Of a DNA stretch of 11,180 nucleotides, positions 5,465 to 11,180 are shown piece by piece (the first letter of the stretch is position 1; every line of letters starts with the position of its first letter). The position numbers were made by a program, and so were the translations under genes. Source of the stretch: Clostridia bacterium (GTDB lineage: Bacteria > Bacillota > Clostridia > Oscillospirales > Acutalibacteraceae); the NCBI GenBank assembly GCA_900769375.1, contig CAAGGN010000158.1, positions 1 through 11,180 on the forward strand, read 5' to 3'. The notes below the pieces were generated by a model, which saw only the letters and a program-made list of their open reading frames with translations, had not been told where the DNA came from and made no database searches.

Positions 5465-6889
5465 TTAAATTAGCGGCAGAGTTACCTCAAATAAGGTGTA
5501 TTCGTTTTCGTTACTTGAAACCGAAATTGTACCGCCATGATTTATAACTATGGTTTTAACTATATAAAGGCCGAGTCCCGTACTCTTTTTATTGGCAGAA
5601 CGGGATTTATCCACCTTGTAAAAACGTTCAAAAAGATACGGCAGGTCGTTTTCAGGAATTCCCCTACCCGTATTTTTAATACTGAAGATAAGATTCTTGC
5701 TATCACTCTTAGCGTCAAATTCTATACTTCCACCCTCATCGGTAAACTTAACCGCATTATCCACAAGGTTATATATAACCCGATAAATCAAATCCTTATC
5801 GGCATTTAAAGTTATGCTATTAATCTTATCGAGTCCGACGATCTGAAAATCGCCTTCGACTATTCTCTGCTCTTGAGAAAGCACCACAGATAAAAGCAGT
5901 TCCTTAAAGTCAAATCTATCTTTTTTAAGATTTGCGGTGCCCGATTCAAGCTGCGAAATACTAAGCATTGACTGAACCATTCTCGAAAGGCGCTTAACCT
6001 CATCTGCAACTATTTCCAAATAATGTTTTTGGCGTTCCGGCTCAATGGTACCGTCAATTATACCGTCTATAAAACCGCCTATGGTAGTCATAGGAGTTTT
6101 AAGCTCATGAGAAATATCCGTAACAAAGCTTTTCCGCATATCTTCAAGCTGAGAAAGCGAATTTGTCATCTGATTAAAGGAAACTGCCAATCGACCTATT
6201 TCGTCATCACTTGTAACAGGGATTCTTTTGGAGAAATCTCCCTTGGCCATGGCCTTTGCCGCATCTGACATCTGCTTTAAGGGCTTAGTCATACGATAGG
6301 TTATAACGTATATAGCCATAAACATAGCGGTAAGAGGAAATACGGCGGATATTAAATAAAGCCGAGCCATCTTAGACATAAGAACGTCAACATCTGCGGT
6401 TGAAGAAGCCGAAACCACGTAACCGATAAACTTATCTGCAGTATCACCCAAAATTCTTACGGCATAATAATGCCTTTCGCCATATATATTGAGGTCATCA
6501 AAGCCCGTTACGACCTCATTGGCAACGTTGAAGAGATATTTCTCGGCAACCGTAAGTCCGATATGTTCGCAATTGCTTTCAATACCCGATTCACTGCAAC
6601 CGCAGGTTACAACCTTTCCGTTCTTATCAAGAAAGAAAACGTCAACATCCGAGACACTTGCAATATTCTGCGCGATAAAATATGGTATTTCATCCTGCGT
6701 TTCACCGCTTTCAAGACCGTTATAGGTGAAATTAGCAACCGAATCACAGCTTTTTTTAAGGGTTTCATACTTCATATCCGCAAGATAATCGTTGAAAATA
6801 ACGGTTAAAATAACCATCATTACGCCCAAGCTTAAAAGAATTGTTATAGCAGTAGTGATAAAATACTTATGAAATATACGCTGCCGCAT
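5465..6889 (-). CDS. Two-component sensor histidine kinase (HAMP, HisKA, HATPase)
   Basis: A 474-residue kinase. TM1 is about residues 10-33 and TM2 about 176-197, bracketing an extracytoplasmic sensor of about 140 residues. A HAMP linker runs from about 199 to 250. The HisKA box is DISHELKTP, with phosphoacceptor H261. The ATP-binding domain shows NLVDNAVKF (N box), GRGIP (G1), FERFY (F box) and GLGLYIV (G2). The kinase should autophosphorylate on H261 and pass phosphate to the response regulator encoded just upstream. The two genes overlap by one base (TAATG), implying translational coupling. The sensor domain holds an unusual C96-x-C98-x8-C107-x-H109 cluster, which could bind a metal or form a disulfide. 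The signal is unknown. The architecture is PhoR/WalK-like, but there is no PAS domain between HAMP and HisKA. Confidence 0.95.
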   Translation of the reverse strand: MRQRIFHKYFITTAITILLSLGVMMVILTVIFNDYLADMKYETLKKSCDSVANFTYNGLESGETQDEIPYFIAQNIASVSDVDVFFLDKNGKVVTCGCSESGIESNCEHIGLTVAEKYLFNVANEVVTGFDDLNIYGERHYYAVRILGDTADKFIGYVVSASSTADVDVLMSKMARLYLISAVFPLTAMFMAIYVITYRMTKPLKQMSDAAKAMAKGDFSKRIPVTSDDEIGRLAVSFNQMTNSLSQLEDMRKSFVTDISHELKTPMTTIGGFIDGIIDGTIEPERQKHYLEIVADEVKRLSRMVQSMLSISQLESGTANLKKDRFDFKELLLSVVLSQEQRIVEGDFQIVGLDKINSITLNADKDLIYRVIYNLVDNAVKFTDEGGSIEFDAKSDSKNLIFSIKNTGRGIPENDLPYLFERFYKVDKSRSANKKSTGLGLYIVKTIVINHGGTISVSSNENEYTLFEVTLPLI

Positions 6890-7578
6890 TATTTAACCTC
6901 AAACTTATAGCCGACGCCCCAAACAGTTTTAAGCGCCCAATTATTAGATATATTTTCAAGCTTTTCGCGAATTCTTTTTATATGAACATCGACGGTTCTT
7001 GAGTCACCGTAATAATCAAAGCCCCAAACCTCATCAAGAAGCTGATCACGGGTGAAAACTCTATTGGGATTTTTAGCCAAATGATATAAAAGCTCCAGCT
7101 CCTTAGGAGGCGTATCAATAGCTTTTCCATCCACAACAAGCTCATAATTTGTTAAATTAATAGTCAGTTTATCATATGCGACCTGCTTAACGTTAGCATT
7201 CTTTTCGCCATCGTTAGAGCGGCGAAGGACCGCCTTAATGCGCGCTATTACCTCTTTGGTATCAAAGGGCTTACTGATATAATCGTCGGCTCCAAGCTCG
7301 AGACCCAGAATTTTATCAAAGGTTTCACCCTTGGCAGTGAGCATAATAATCGGTGTACTTGATTTCTTTCTGATTTCCCTACAAACCTGCCAACCATCAA
7401 GAACAGGAAGCATTATATCAAGCAAAATAAGGTCGGGTACATAGCTTTCGTTCTTTCTTACCGCGCTTCCACCATCGTTTACGACGCAGGTTTCAAATCC
7501 TGCCTTTTCAAGATACAAACGAAGCAATTCGCAGATATTAACATCATCATCCACTATGAGAATTTTTTGACGGCTCAT
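6889..7578 (-). CDS. OmpR/PhoB-family response regulator
   Basis: A 229-residue regulator. The receiver domain (about 4-118) has acidic D10-D12, phosphoacceptor D54 in LLDIMLP, T81 in MLTAK and K103 in ISKPF. The winged-helix DNA-binding domain (about 133-227) includes LELLYHLAKNPNRVFTRDQLLDEVWG and the RTVDVHIKRIREKL recognition region. It is a transcription factor switched on by the downstream kinase. The start is supported by AAAGGGG upstream of the ATG at 7576-7578. It is the first gene of a three-gene operon with the kinase and the HtrA-like protease. WalR-, PhoP- and CssR-type regulators share this architecture, so the exact orthologue is not assigned. Confidence 0.95.
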   Translation of the reverse strand: MSRQKILIVDDDVNICELLRLYLEKAGFETCVVNDGGSAVRKNESYVPDLILLDIMLPVLDGWQVCREIRKKSSTPIIMLTAKGETFDKILGLELGADDYISKPFDTKEVIARIKAVLRRSNDGEKNANVKQVAYDKLTINLTNYELVVDGKAIDTPPKELELLYHLAKNPNRVFTRDQLLDEVWGFDYYGDSRTVDVHIKRIREKLENISNNWALKTVWGVGYKFEVK

Positions 7579-7610
7579 ATTATATACCCCTTTGCCTATT
7601 TATTTTAAAT

Positions 7611-7632
7611 TAATATTATCATAATAATATTA
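7611..7632. promoter_or_regulatory. Nine-base inverted repeat in the leader of the regulator operon
   Basis: TAATATTAT (7611-7619) and ATAATATTA (7624-7632) form an exact inverted repeat around four bases. It lies between the predicted start (about 7650) and the ATG (7578). The all-A/T composition makes chance likely, but the position would suit an autoregulatory site. Confidence 0.25.
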
Positions 7633-7656
7633 CTAAAATATGAATACTTTCAATTA

Positions 7657-7665
7657 ATTATAGCA
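7657..7665 (-). promoter_or_regulatory. Extended -10 promoter of the response regulator operon
   Basis: On the minus strand the sequence TGCTATAAT gives a perfect TATAAT (7657-7662) with the TG extension (7663-7665). No good -35 box stands 17 bases upstream, as is usual for extended -10 promoters or activated ones. The transcript would start near 7650, leaving a leader of about 70 A/T-rich bases. Confidence 0.65.
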
Positions 7666-7698
7666 CATTTACGGCAAATTTAAAGAATTATATTAAAA

Positions 7699-7707
7699 TT
7701 TGTCGAA
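7699..7707 (+). promoter_or_regulatory. Candidate Spo0A box upstream of the regulator operon
   Basis: TTTGTCGAA exactly matches the consensus Spo0A-binding box. It lies about 50 to 57 bases upstream of the predicted start of the response regulator transcript (about 7650), a position from which Spo0A often activates. Only one box is seen and binding is inferred. Confidence 0.4.
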
Positions 7708-7713
7708 AAAGTA

Positions 7714-7741
7714 TTAAAAAAACCGCCCGTATGGGCGGTTT
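7714..7741 (-). terminator. Intrinsic terminator of the zinc-ribbon gene
   Basis: AAACCGCCC (7720-7728) pairs perfectly with GGGCGGTTT (7733-7741) across GTAT. On the minus strand the hairpin is followed by a run of about seven T. It lies about 12 bases past the stop of the zinc-ribbon gene. Confidence 0.92.
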
Positions 7742-7753
7742 AATTAAGCAAAA

Positions 7754-8068
7754 TTATTCTGCTGCTTCTTCGGCTGCAGGTGCTTCTGCTGCTTCAGCTT
7801 CCTTCATCTTTGCGAAACACTCGCTGCAATATACAGGACGGTCATCGCGAGGGATAAAGGGAACGCGAGCAACACCGCCGCATGCATCACAAGTTGCCTC
7901 GTGCATTTCTCTGGGTGCCTTTCCTGCGTTCTTACGCTTGTCACGGCAAGGTTTGCAACGTTGGGGCTCGTTTACGAATCCCTTGGACTCATAAAATTCC
8001 TGCTCTCTTGCAGTGAAAACGAATTCTTCGCCGCAATCTTTGCAAACTAAAGTCTTGTCTTCAAACAT
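7754..8068 (-). CDS. Double zinc-ribbon protein (CxxC-type, zf_Tbcl-like)
   Basis: A 104-residue protein with four CxxC knuckles: C9-x2-C12 and C38-x2-C41 form the first ribbon; C60-x2-C63 and C81-x2-C84 form the second (CDACGG...VYCSECF). This arrangement matches the 'probable zinc-ribbon' family of Firmicutes, in which the second half has a CxxC-x17-CxxC spacing. A short Ala/Glu tail (88-104) follows. The role is unknown; nucleic-acid binding or a protein-interaction scaffold is plausible. I chose ATG 8066-8068 because AGAGAGG stands about nine bases upstream. The longer frame to 8104 adds 12 residues without a site. The gene lies about 68 bases downstream of the SigH-like gene on the same strand and could be co-transcribed with it, ending at the terminator at 7714-7741. 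Confidence 0.88.
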   Translation of the reverse strand: MFEDKTLVCKDCGEEFVFTAREQEFYESKGFVNEPQRCKPCRDKRKNAGKAPREMHEATCDACGGVARVPFIPRDDRPVYCSECFAKMKEAEAAEAPAAEEAAE

Positions 8069-8136
8069 GTTTTGTACCTCTCTCTTGTTGGTTAAATTGC
8101 CCAATGCTTCGGGCTATCTCTGAATGCTTTCGCATT

Positions 8137-8700
8137 TTACAGACCTTTTAATTTCGCGCGAATTCTGCTAATGGCATTATCAAAGGACTTTTCGGATATA
8201 CCGAGCTTCCTTGCGGCTTCTTTATAGCCACTACCCGATAAATATTCACCCAAGGCCTCATATTCAAGCTTTGAAAGAATCTCCTTAAGCTTAATGCTTA
8301 ATAAATCATAGCTTTCTTTATCAATAACCAATTTTTCGGGATTTTCACCACCCTCAACCTCGATTTCATCGATAGAGGTTATAAGCTTACTCGGAATTCT
8401 TTTCTTAACTGAAAATGCCTTCGCATAATCGCCGATGGCACGGTTTATACACAGCTTAACGAACGTTGAAAAAGAAGCCTTTTCGCCGTTATAGGAACGG
8501 GCGGCGGCAAAAACCGCCATTCTTCCCTCCTGAACCAAATCTTCTTTATCAATCTCGCCAAACTTCGCGGCCACCGCCTTGATAAAAGGCATATAGCGAT
8601 TGATCAGCGTTTGAAGACATTCGTATTTGCCATCTTTGACAAGACTTGACAGTTCATCATCAGACAATACGCTGTATCTCTCGGTAAAAAAATCATTCAT
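8137..8700 (-). CDS. SigH-like (Spo0H-type) sigma-70 family sigma factor
   Basis: A 187-residue sigma factor; B. subtilis SigH has about 218. Region 2 is seen in LINRYMPFIKAVAAKF, then DLVQEGRMAVFAAARSY and FSTFVKLCINRAI (core binding and -10 recognition). NPEKLVIDKESYDLLSIKLKEILSKLE and region 4 at about 148-187 (GYKEAARKLGISEKSFDNAISRIRAKL) resemble SigH, notably the 'K-S-x-D-N-A-x-x-R-x-K' helix. SigH directs transition-state and early sporulation genes. It is shorter at the N-terminus and between regions 2 and 4 than the Bacillus protein, so a SigH-related paralogue is also possible. The ATG at 8698-8700 has only a modest GGTGA upstream. The promoter at 8740-8768 is close to consensus. 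Confidence 0.82.
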   Translation of the reverse strand: MNDFFTERYSVLSDDELSSLVKDGKYECLQTLINRYMPFIKAVAAKFGEIDKEDLVQEGRMAVFAAARSYNGEKASFSTFVKLCINRAIGDYAKAFSVKKRIPSKLITSIDEIEVEGGENPEKLVIDKESYDLLSIKLKEILSKLEYEALGEYLSGSGYKEAARKLGISEKSFDNAISRIRAKLKGL

Positions 8701-8739
8701 TGGTTCACCAACAGGTTATAATTGAAAATCATTGTACAT

Positions 8740-8768
8740 ATAATACAATATTTAAAAATAAATGTCAA
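8740..8768 (-). promoter_or_regulatory. Near-consensus promoter of the SigH-like gene
   Basis: On the minus strand a perfect TTGACA (8763-8768) and TATTAT (8740-8745) are 17 bases apart. Transcription would start near 8733, about 33 bases before the ATG. An inverted repeat, ATTGTA (8731-8736) and TACAAT (8744-8749), overlaps the -10 box and could be an operator. Confidence 0.8.
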
Positions 8769-8789
8769 GAAGAATTATTAATATTACAA

Positions 8790-8804
8790 GAAAATACAAT
8801 TTTC
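8790..8804. promoter_or_regulatory. Inverted repeat midway between the divergent promoters
   Basis: GAAAAT (8790-8795) and ATTTTC (8799-8804) form an exact inverted repeat around ACA. It lies upstream of both the SigH-like promoter and the phosphohexomutase promoter. It could bind a regulator of either, but A/T-rich chance matches are common. Confidence 0.25.
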
Positions 8805-8850
8805 AACAAAATTTACACTTTCTTAACAATTTAATATTCCCTCGAAAACA

Positions 8851-8879
8851 TTGACATTGGGCAGGAAAAGTTATAAAAT
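8851..8879 (+). promoter_or_regulatory. Promoter of the phosphohexomutase gene
   Basis: A perfect TTGACA (8851-8856) is followed after 17 bases by TAAAAT (8874-8879), five of six matching TATAAT. Transcription would start near 8886, about 22 bases before the ATG at 8908. The -35 box coincides with a TTG that could be mistaken for a start codon. Confidence 0.78.
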
Positions 8880-8907
8880 ATATACAATTAGTATCGGGAG
8901 GTTATTT

Positions 8908-10617
8908 ATGTACGAGGAAATTTATAACTTATGGTGTGAAAAAGCAACAGATGATGCTTCCCTCATAAACGAACTAAAAGAAATTAAGGGCGATAGCGAA
9001 GCTATTTCCGACGCCTTTTACTGTGATTTAGAATTTGGTACCGCAGGTCTTCGCGGCGTTATCGGCGCCGGTACCAATAGAATGAACATATATACCGTAG
9101 GAAAAGCAACCCAAGGCCTTGCTGCCTACGTTAATTCAAGAACAGATAAGGGTAGTGTCGCCATTGCCTATGATAGCCGCATTAAATCCGAGGATTTTGC
9201 TAAAACCGCCGCCGAAATTTTCGCGGCCAACGGCGTCAAGGTTTATATATATAGAGAACTTATGCCGACGCCTATGCTTTCTTATGCTGTAAGACATCTG
9301 GGCTGCGACGCGGGCGTAGTTGTTACCGCAAGTCATAACCCCGCTAAATATAATGGCTATAAGGCCTATGACGAAACGGGTTGCCAGTTAGGTCCCAAGG
9401 CCGCCGATTACGTTATGTCCATTATGAACAGCATTGATATTTTTGACGGCGTTAAAAAAATTGATTTTGAAGAGGGTCTTAAAAGCGGAATTATCGAATT
9501 TATCGGCGAAGATCTAATAAAGAGTTATCTTGACGAGGTAGAAAAGGTAAGAGTTTCTACCGATATTGATTTATCGGGGCTTAAGGTTATCTTTACCCCA
9601 CTTCACGGCGCAGGTAATATGCCCGTTCGAAGAATTCTTGACCGCATTGGTATTACCGATGTTACGGTTGTTCCTTCCCAAGAAATGCCTGACGGCAACT
9701 TCCCCACCGTACCCTTCCCCAACCCTGAATTCAGACAGGCATTCGAGGAATCGCTGAAGATTGCCGAAACCGCAAACCCTGACCTTTTACTTGCCACCGA
9801 CCCCGACTGTGACCGTGTTGGTATTGCGGTGAACGTTAATGGTGAATACAAGTTACTTACGGGCAATGATGTAGGTGTTCTTCTCCTTGACTATATGCTC
9901 TCCCGTAAAAAAGAGATGGGCACTTTGGCGGAAAACCCCATAGCCGTTAAATCTATAGTTTCTACCGACCTTTGCAAGAAGGTAGCCGAAGAATACGGTT
10001 GCCAAATGATTGATGTTCTTACGGGCTTTAAATTTATCGGCGAACAGATAACCGCCCTTGCACAAAAGGGTGAAACTGATAGATATATTCTGGGGTTTGA
10101 AGAAAGCTACGGCTATCTTGCGGGTGATTTTGCAAGGGATAAGGATGCTGTTGTTGCATCCATGCTTATCTGCGAAATGACCGCTTACTATAAAACTAAA
10201 AACTTAACCCTCATTGATGTTCTTGACGGCATTTATAAAAAGCACGGATATTTCTACTGTATGCAAAAGAGTTTCACATGCGAAGGACAGACGGGTATGG
10301 AAAAAATCAAAGGTCTTATGACCTCCCTTCGCGAAAATCCCCCTAAGGAAATTGCAGGTAGCCCCGTTGTTCTCATAAAAGATTTTGGCGCGCAGAAAAG
10401 CATCGACAAGGTAAGTGGTAGTGAAACCGCTATCGACCTTCCAAGGTCCAATGTTATTGGCTTCTATCTTGCTGATGAAAGTTATCTTATCGTTCGTCCT
10501 TCGGGTACTGAGCCCAAGATTAAGATTTATGCAAGCGCCGTGGGTTCGGATAGCGCCGCTGCCGATAAGCGCAGAGCCGAGCTTGAAAAAGCAGGAACGG
10601 AGCTTTTAGGGTTTTAA
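8908..10617 (+). CDS. pgcA: Phosphoglucomutase/phosphomannomutase family enzyme (PgcA-like)
   Basis: A 569-residue alpha-D-phosphohexomutase; B. subtilis PgcA has about 581. All four domains are marked. The active-site serine is in VTASHNPAKYNGYK, which carries the phosphate. The metal loop is DPDCDR in domain 2. The sugar-binding loop is EESYGYL in domain 3, and the phosphate-binding RPSGTEPK is in domain 4. It probably interconverts glucose 1-phosphate and glucose 6-phosphate, feeding UDP-glucose, glycogen and envelope glycan synthesis in the cytoplasm; mannose phosphate may also be used. I chose ATG 8908-8910 because GGGAGG stands six bases upstream. The longer frame from TTG 8851 begins inside the -35 box and would lie upstream of the transcript start. 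The gene is monocistronic, divergent from the SigH-like gene, and followed by repeats and a terminator. Confidence 0.93.
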   Translation: MYEEIYNLWCEKATDDASLINELKEIKGDSEAISDAFYCDLEFGTAGLRGVIGAGTNRMNIYTVGKATQGLAAYVNSRTDKGSVAIAYDSRIKSEDFAKTAAEIFAANGVKVYIYRELMPTPMLSYAVRHLGCDAGVVVTASHNPAKYNGYKAYDETGCQLGPKAADYVMSIMNSIDIFDGVKKIDFEEGLKSGIIEFIGEDLIKSYLDEVEKVRVSTDIDLSGLKVIFTPLHGAGNMPVRRILDRIGITDVTVVPSQEMPDGNFPTVPFPNPEFRQAFEESLKIAETANPDLLLATDPDCDRVGIAVNVNGEYKLLTGNDVGVLLLDYMLSRKKEMGTLAENPIAVKSIVSTDLCKKVAEEYGCQMIDVLTGFKFIGEQITALAQKGETDRYILGFEESYGYLAGDFARDKDAVVASMLICEMTAYYKTKNLTLIDVLDGIYKKHGYFYCMQKSFTCEGQTGMEKIKGLMTSLRENPPKEIAGSPVVLIKDFGAQKSIDKVSGSETAIDLPRSNVIGFYLADESYLIVRPSGTEPKIKIYASAVGSDSAAADKRRAELEKAGTELLGF

Positions 10618-10639
10618 TTCTTGAAGGCAACAGTAAATC

Positions 10640-10685
10640 CCTCCACCAACTTTCGTTGGTCCCCCTCCCTTTAGTCAAGGGAGGC
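10640..10685. repeat. Composite two-hairpin dispersed repeat
   Basis: ACCAAC (10645-10650) pairs with GTTGGT (10655-10660) around TTTC. CCTCCCTT (10664-10671) pairs with AAGGGAGG (10677-10684) around TAGTC. The whole unit is bounded by CCCTCC and GGAGGC. From memory this 'CCCTCCACCAAC...AAGGGAGGC' layout is a common REP- or MITE-like repeat of gut Clostridia. It has no coding potential. Confidence 0.65.
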
Positions 10686-10696
10686 ATATATAACAT

Positions 10697-10729
10697 AAAA
10701 CGCGGGTGACCATCGGTCACCCGTGTTTT
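10697..10729. terminator. Bidirectional terminator between pgcA and the TtcA-like gene
   Basis: AAAACGCGGGTGACC (10697-10711) pairs with GGTCACCCGTGTTTT (10715-10729) with one G-T position around ATC. T residues follow on both strands. The stop codon of the minus-strand gene begins only two bases beyond. It can end both convergent transcripts. Confidence 0.85.
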
Positions 10730-10730
10730 G

Positions 10731-11180
10731 TCAATATTTCTCTAAAAACGTATGGGTTTCACCGTTATCCGCATCTCGCCAACCGGGTATGGTTGCCATA
10801 TTAACATTATGCAGACTGCGAAACACATTATCATCCACGTTGGGATTGGTTTTCTTAATTTCCTTAATAAGCGCCTTAATTTCCTTGCGCTTTGAAAGCT
10901 CCTCGTTATGCTCGCTTTCTGCAGTAAACTTACAAGCGCACTGCAGAAATTTAAGCTCGTTATAATTTACCCAATTTATAATATCCTTTTCCTTCACTTT
11001 ATAAAGGGGGCGGATAAGCTCCATACCTTCAAAATTTGTGCTATGAAGCTTCGGAAGCATAGTTTTGATTTCTGATGAATACATCATACTCATCAGAAGG
11101 GTTTCAATAACATCATCAAAGTGGTGACCGAGGGCGATTTTATTGCAACCTATTGCCTTGGCTTTGGCATATAGCGCACC
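10731..11180 (-). CDS. TtcA-type PP-loop tRNA thiolation protein, C-terminal part (5' end outside window)
   Basis: The frame is open from the right edge to TGA at 10731-10733, giving 149 residues that start GALYAKAKAIGCNKIALGHHFDDVIET. GHHFDDVIETLLMS is the conserved second motif of TtcA/TilS-like PP-loop ATPases, which adenylate a tRNA base before sulfur or amine transfer. The following 'IRPLYKVKEKDIINWV' region is the TtcA-type segment that leads to the cysteine involved in iron-sulfur binding, here in LQCACKF. The N-terminal SGGKDS loop and the CxxC pair should lie right of the window. TtcA makes 2-thiocytidine in tRNA; Firmicutes homologues vary in target, so the substrate is not certain. 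An ATG at 11091-11093 is internal and not a real start, because homology continues upstream without a break. Confidence 0.85.
   Translation of the reverse strand, partial: GALYAKAKAIGCNKIALGHHFDDVIETLLMSMMYSSEIKTMLPKLHSTNFEGMELIRPLYKVKEKDIINWVNYNELKFLQCACKFTAESEHNEELSKRKEIKALIKEIKKTNPNVDDNVFRSLHNVNMATIPGWRDADNGETHTFLEKY

Noticed and set aside
7754..8104. Longer frame of the zinc-ribbon protein from 8104
   Set aside because: The extra 12 residues include the region of the true ribosome binding site, and there is no site before 8104.
8101..8136. Small hairpins between the SigH-like gene and the zinc-ribbon gene (such as 8123-8136)
   Set aside because: The stems are short and lack a following T run on the minus strand, so a terminator or attenuator is not supported.
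8851..8907. TTG start for the phosphohexomutase at 8851
   Set aside because: This TTG is part of the TTGACA -35 box and has no ribosome binding site. ATG 8908 has GGGAGG six bases upstream and gives the usual family N-terminus.
9603..9866. Minus-strand open frames inside the phosphohexomutase gene
   Set aside because: They are shadows of a strongly conserved gene with no start signals.

Overview
The window looks like a chromosomal segment of a spore-forming Clostridia bacterium, probably of the Oscillospiraceae/Ruminococcaceae type. It holds the tail of a forespore-type sigma factor, a complete spoIVB and a SigH-like sigma factor. Genes carry strong GGAGG-type ribosome binding sites and Firmicutes-style promoters. 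Short palindromic repeats of a kind I remember from gut Clostridia lie between genes. Sampled GC is about 40 to 60 percent in the core genes and 20 to 30 percent in one stretch near the left end.

Layout. Positions 1-51 (+) are the last codons of a SigG/SigF-type sigma factor, ending at a bidirectional terminator shared with a small DUF1622 membrane protein (100-435, -) that has its own strong promoter. Next comes a remnant of the 3' end of spoIVB (544-722, -) with its own terminator. An AT-rich insert follows with two minus-strand accessory genes: a protein resembling the uracil-DNA-glycosylase fold (786-1625) and an unrecognised Cys-rich acidic protein (1679-2587). The complete spoIVB lies at 2700-3941 (-). 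Upstream of it is a compact minus-strand operon of response regulator, sensor kinase and HtrA-like membrane serine protease (7578 down to 4090), likely an envelope-sensing unit. A two-zinc-ribbon protein (7754-8068, -) and a SigH-like sigma factor (8137-8700, -) follow, divergent from a phosphoglucomutase-type phosphohexomutase (8908-10617, +). A composite palindromic repeat and a bidirectional terminator separate it from the 3' part of a TtcA-type PP-loop tRNA-thiolation gene (10731 to the right edge, -).

Most interesting point. The two accessory genes sit between a complete spoIVB and a displaced second copy of its 3' end. In the part of the copies I aligned, 13 codons differ; nine changes are silent and three of the other four are conservative. 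Both ends therefore appear to have evolved under selection. This fits an insertion that replaced the 3' end of spoIVB with a homologous end and pushed the old end about 2.1 kb away, rather than an old decaying tandem duplication. A 16-base identical stretch (707-722 and 2839-2854) marks the inner edge of the duplication. No integrase or transposase is visible. The two carried genes are candidates for a small accessory (possibly defence) cassette, but their function is inferred, not shown.
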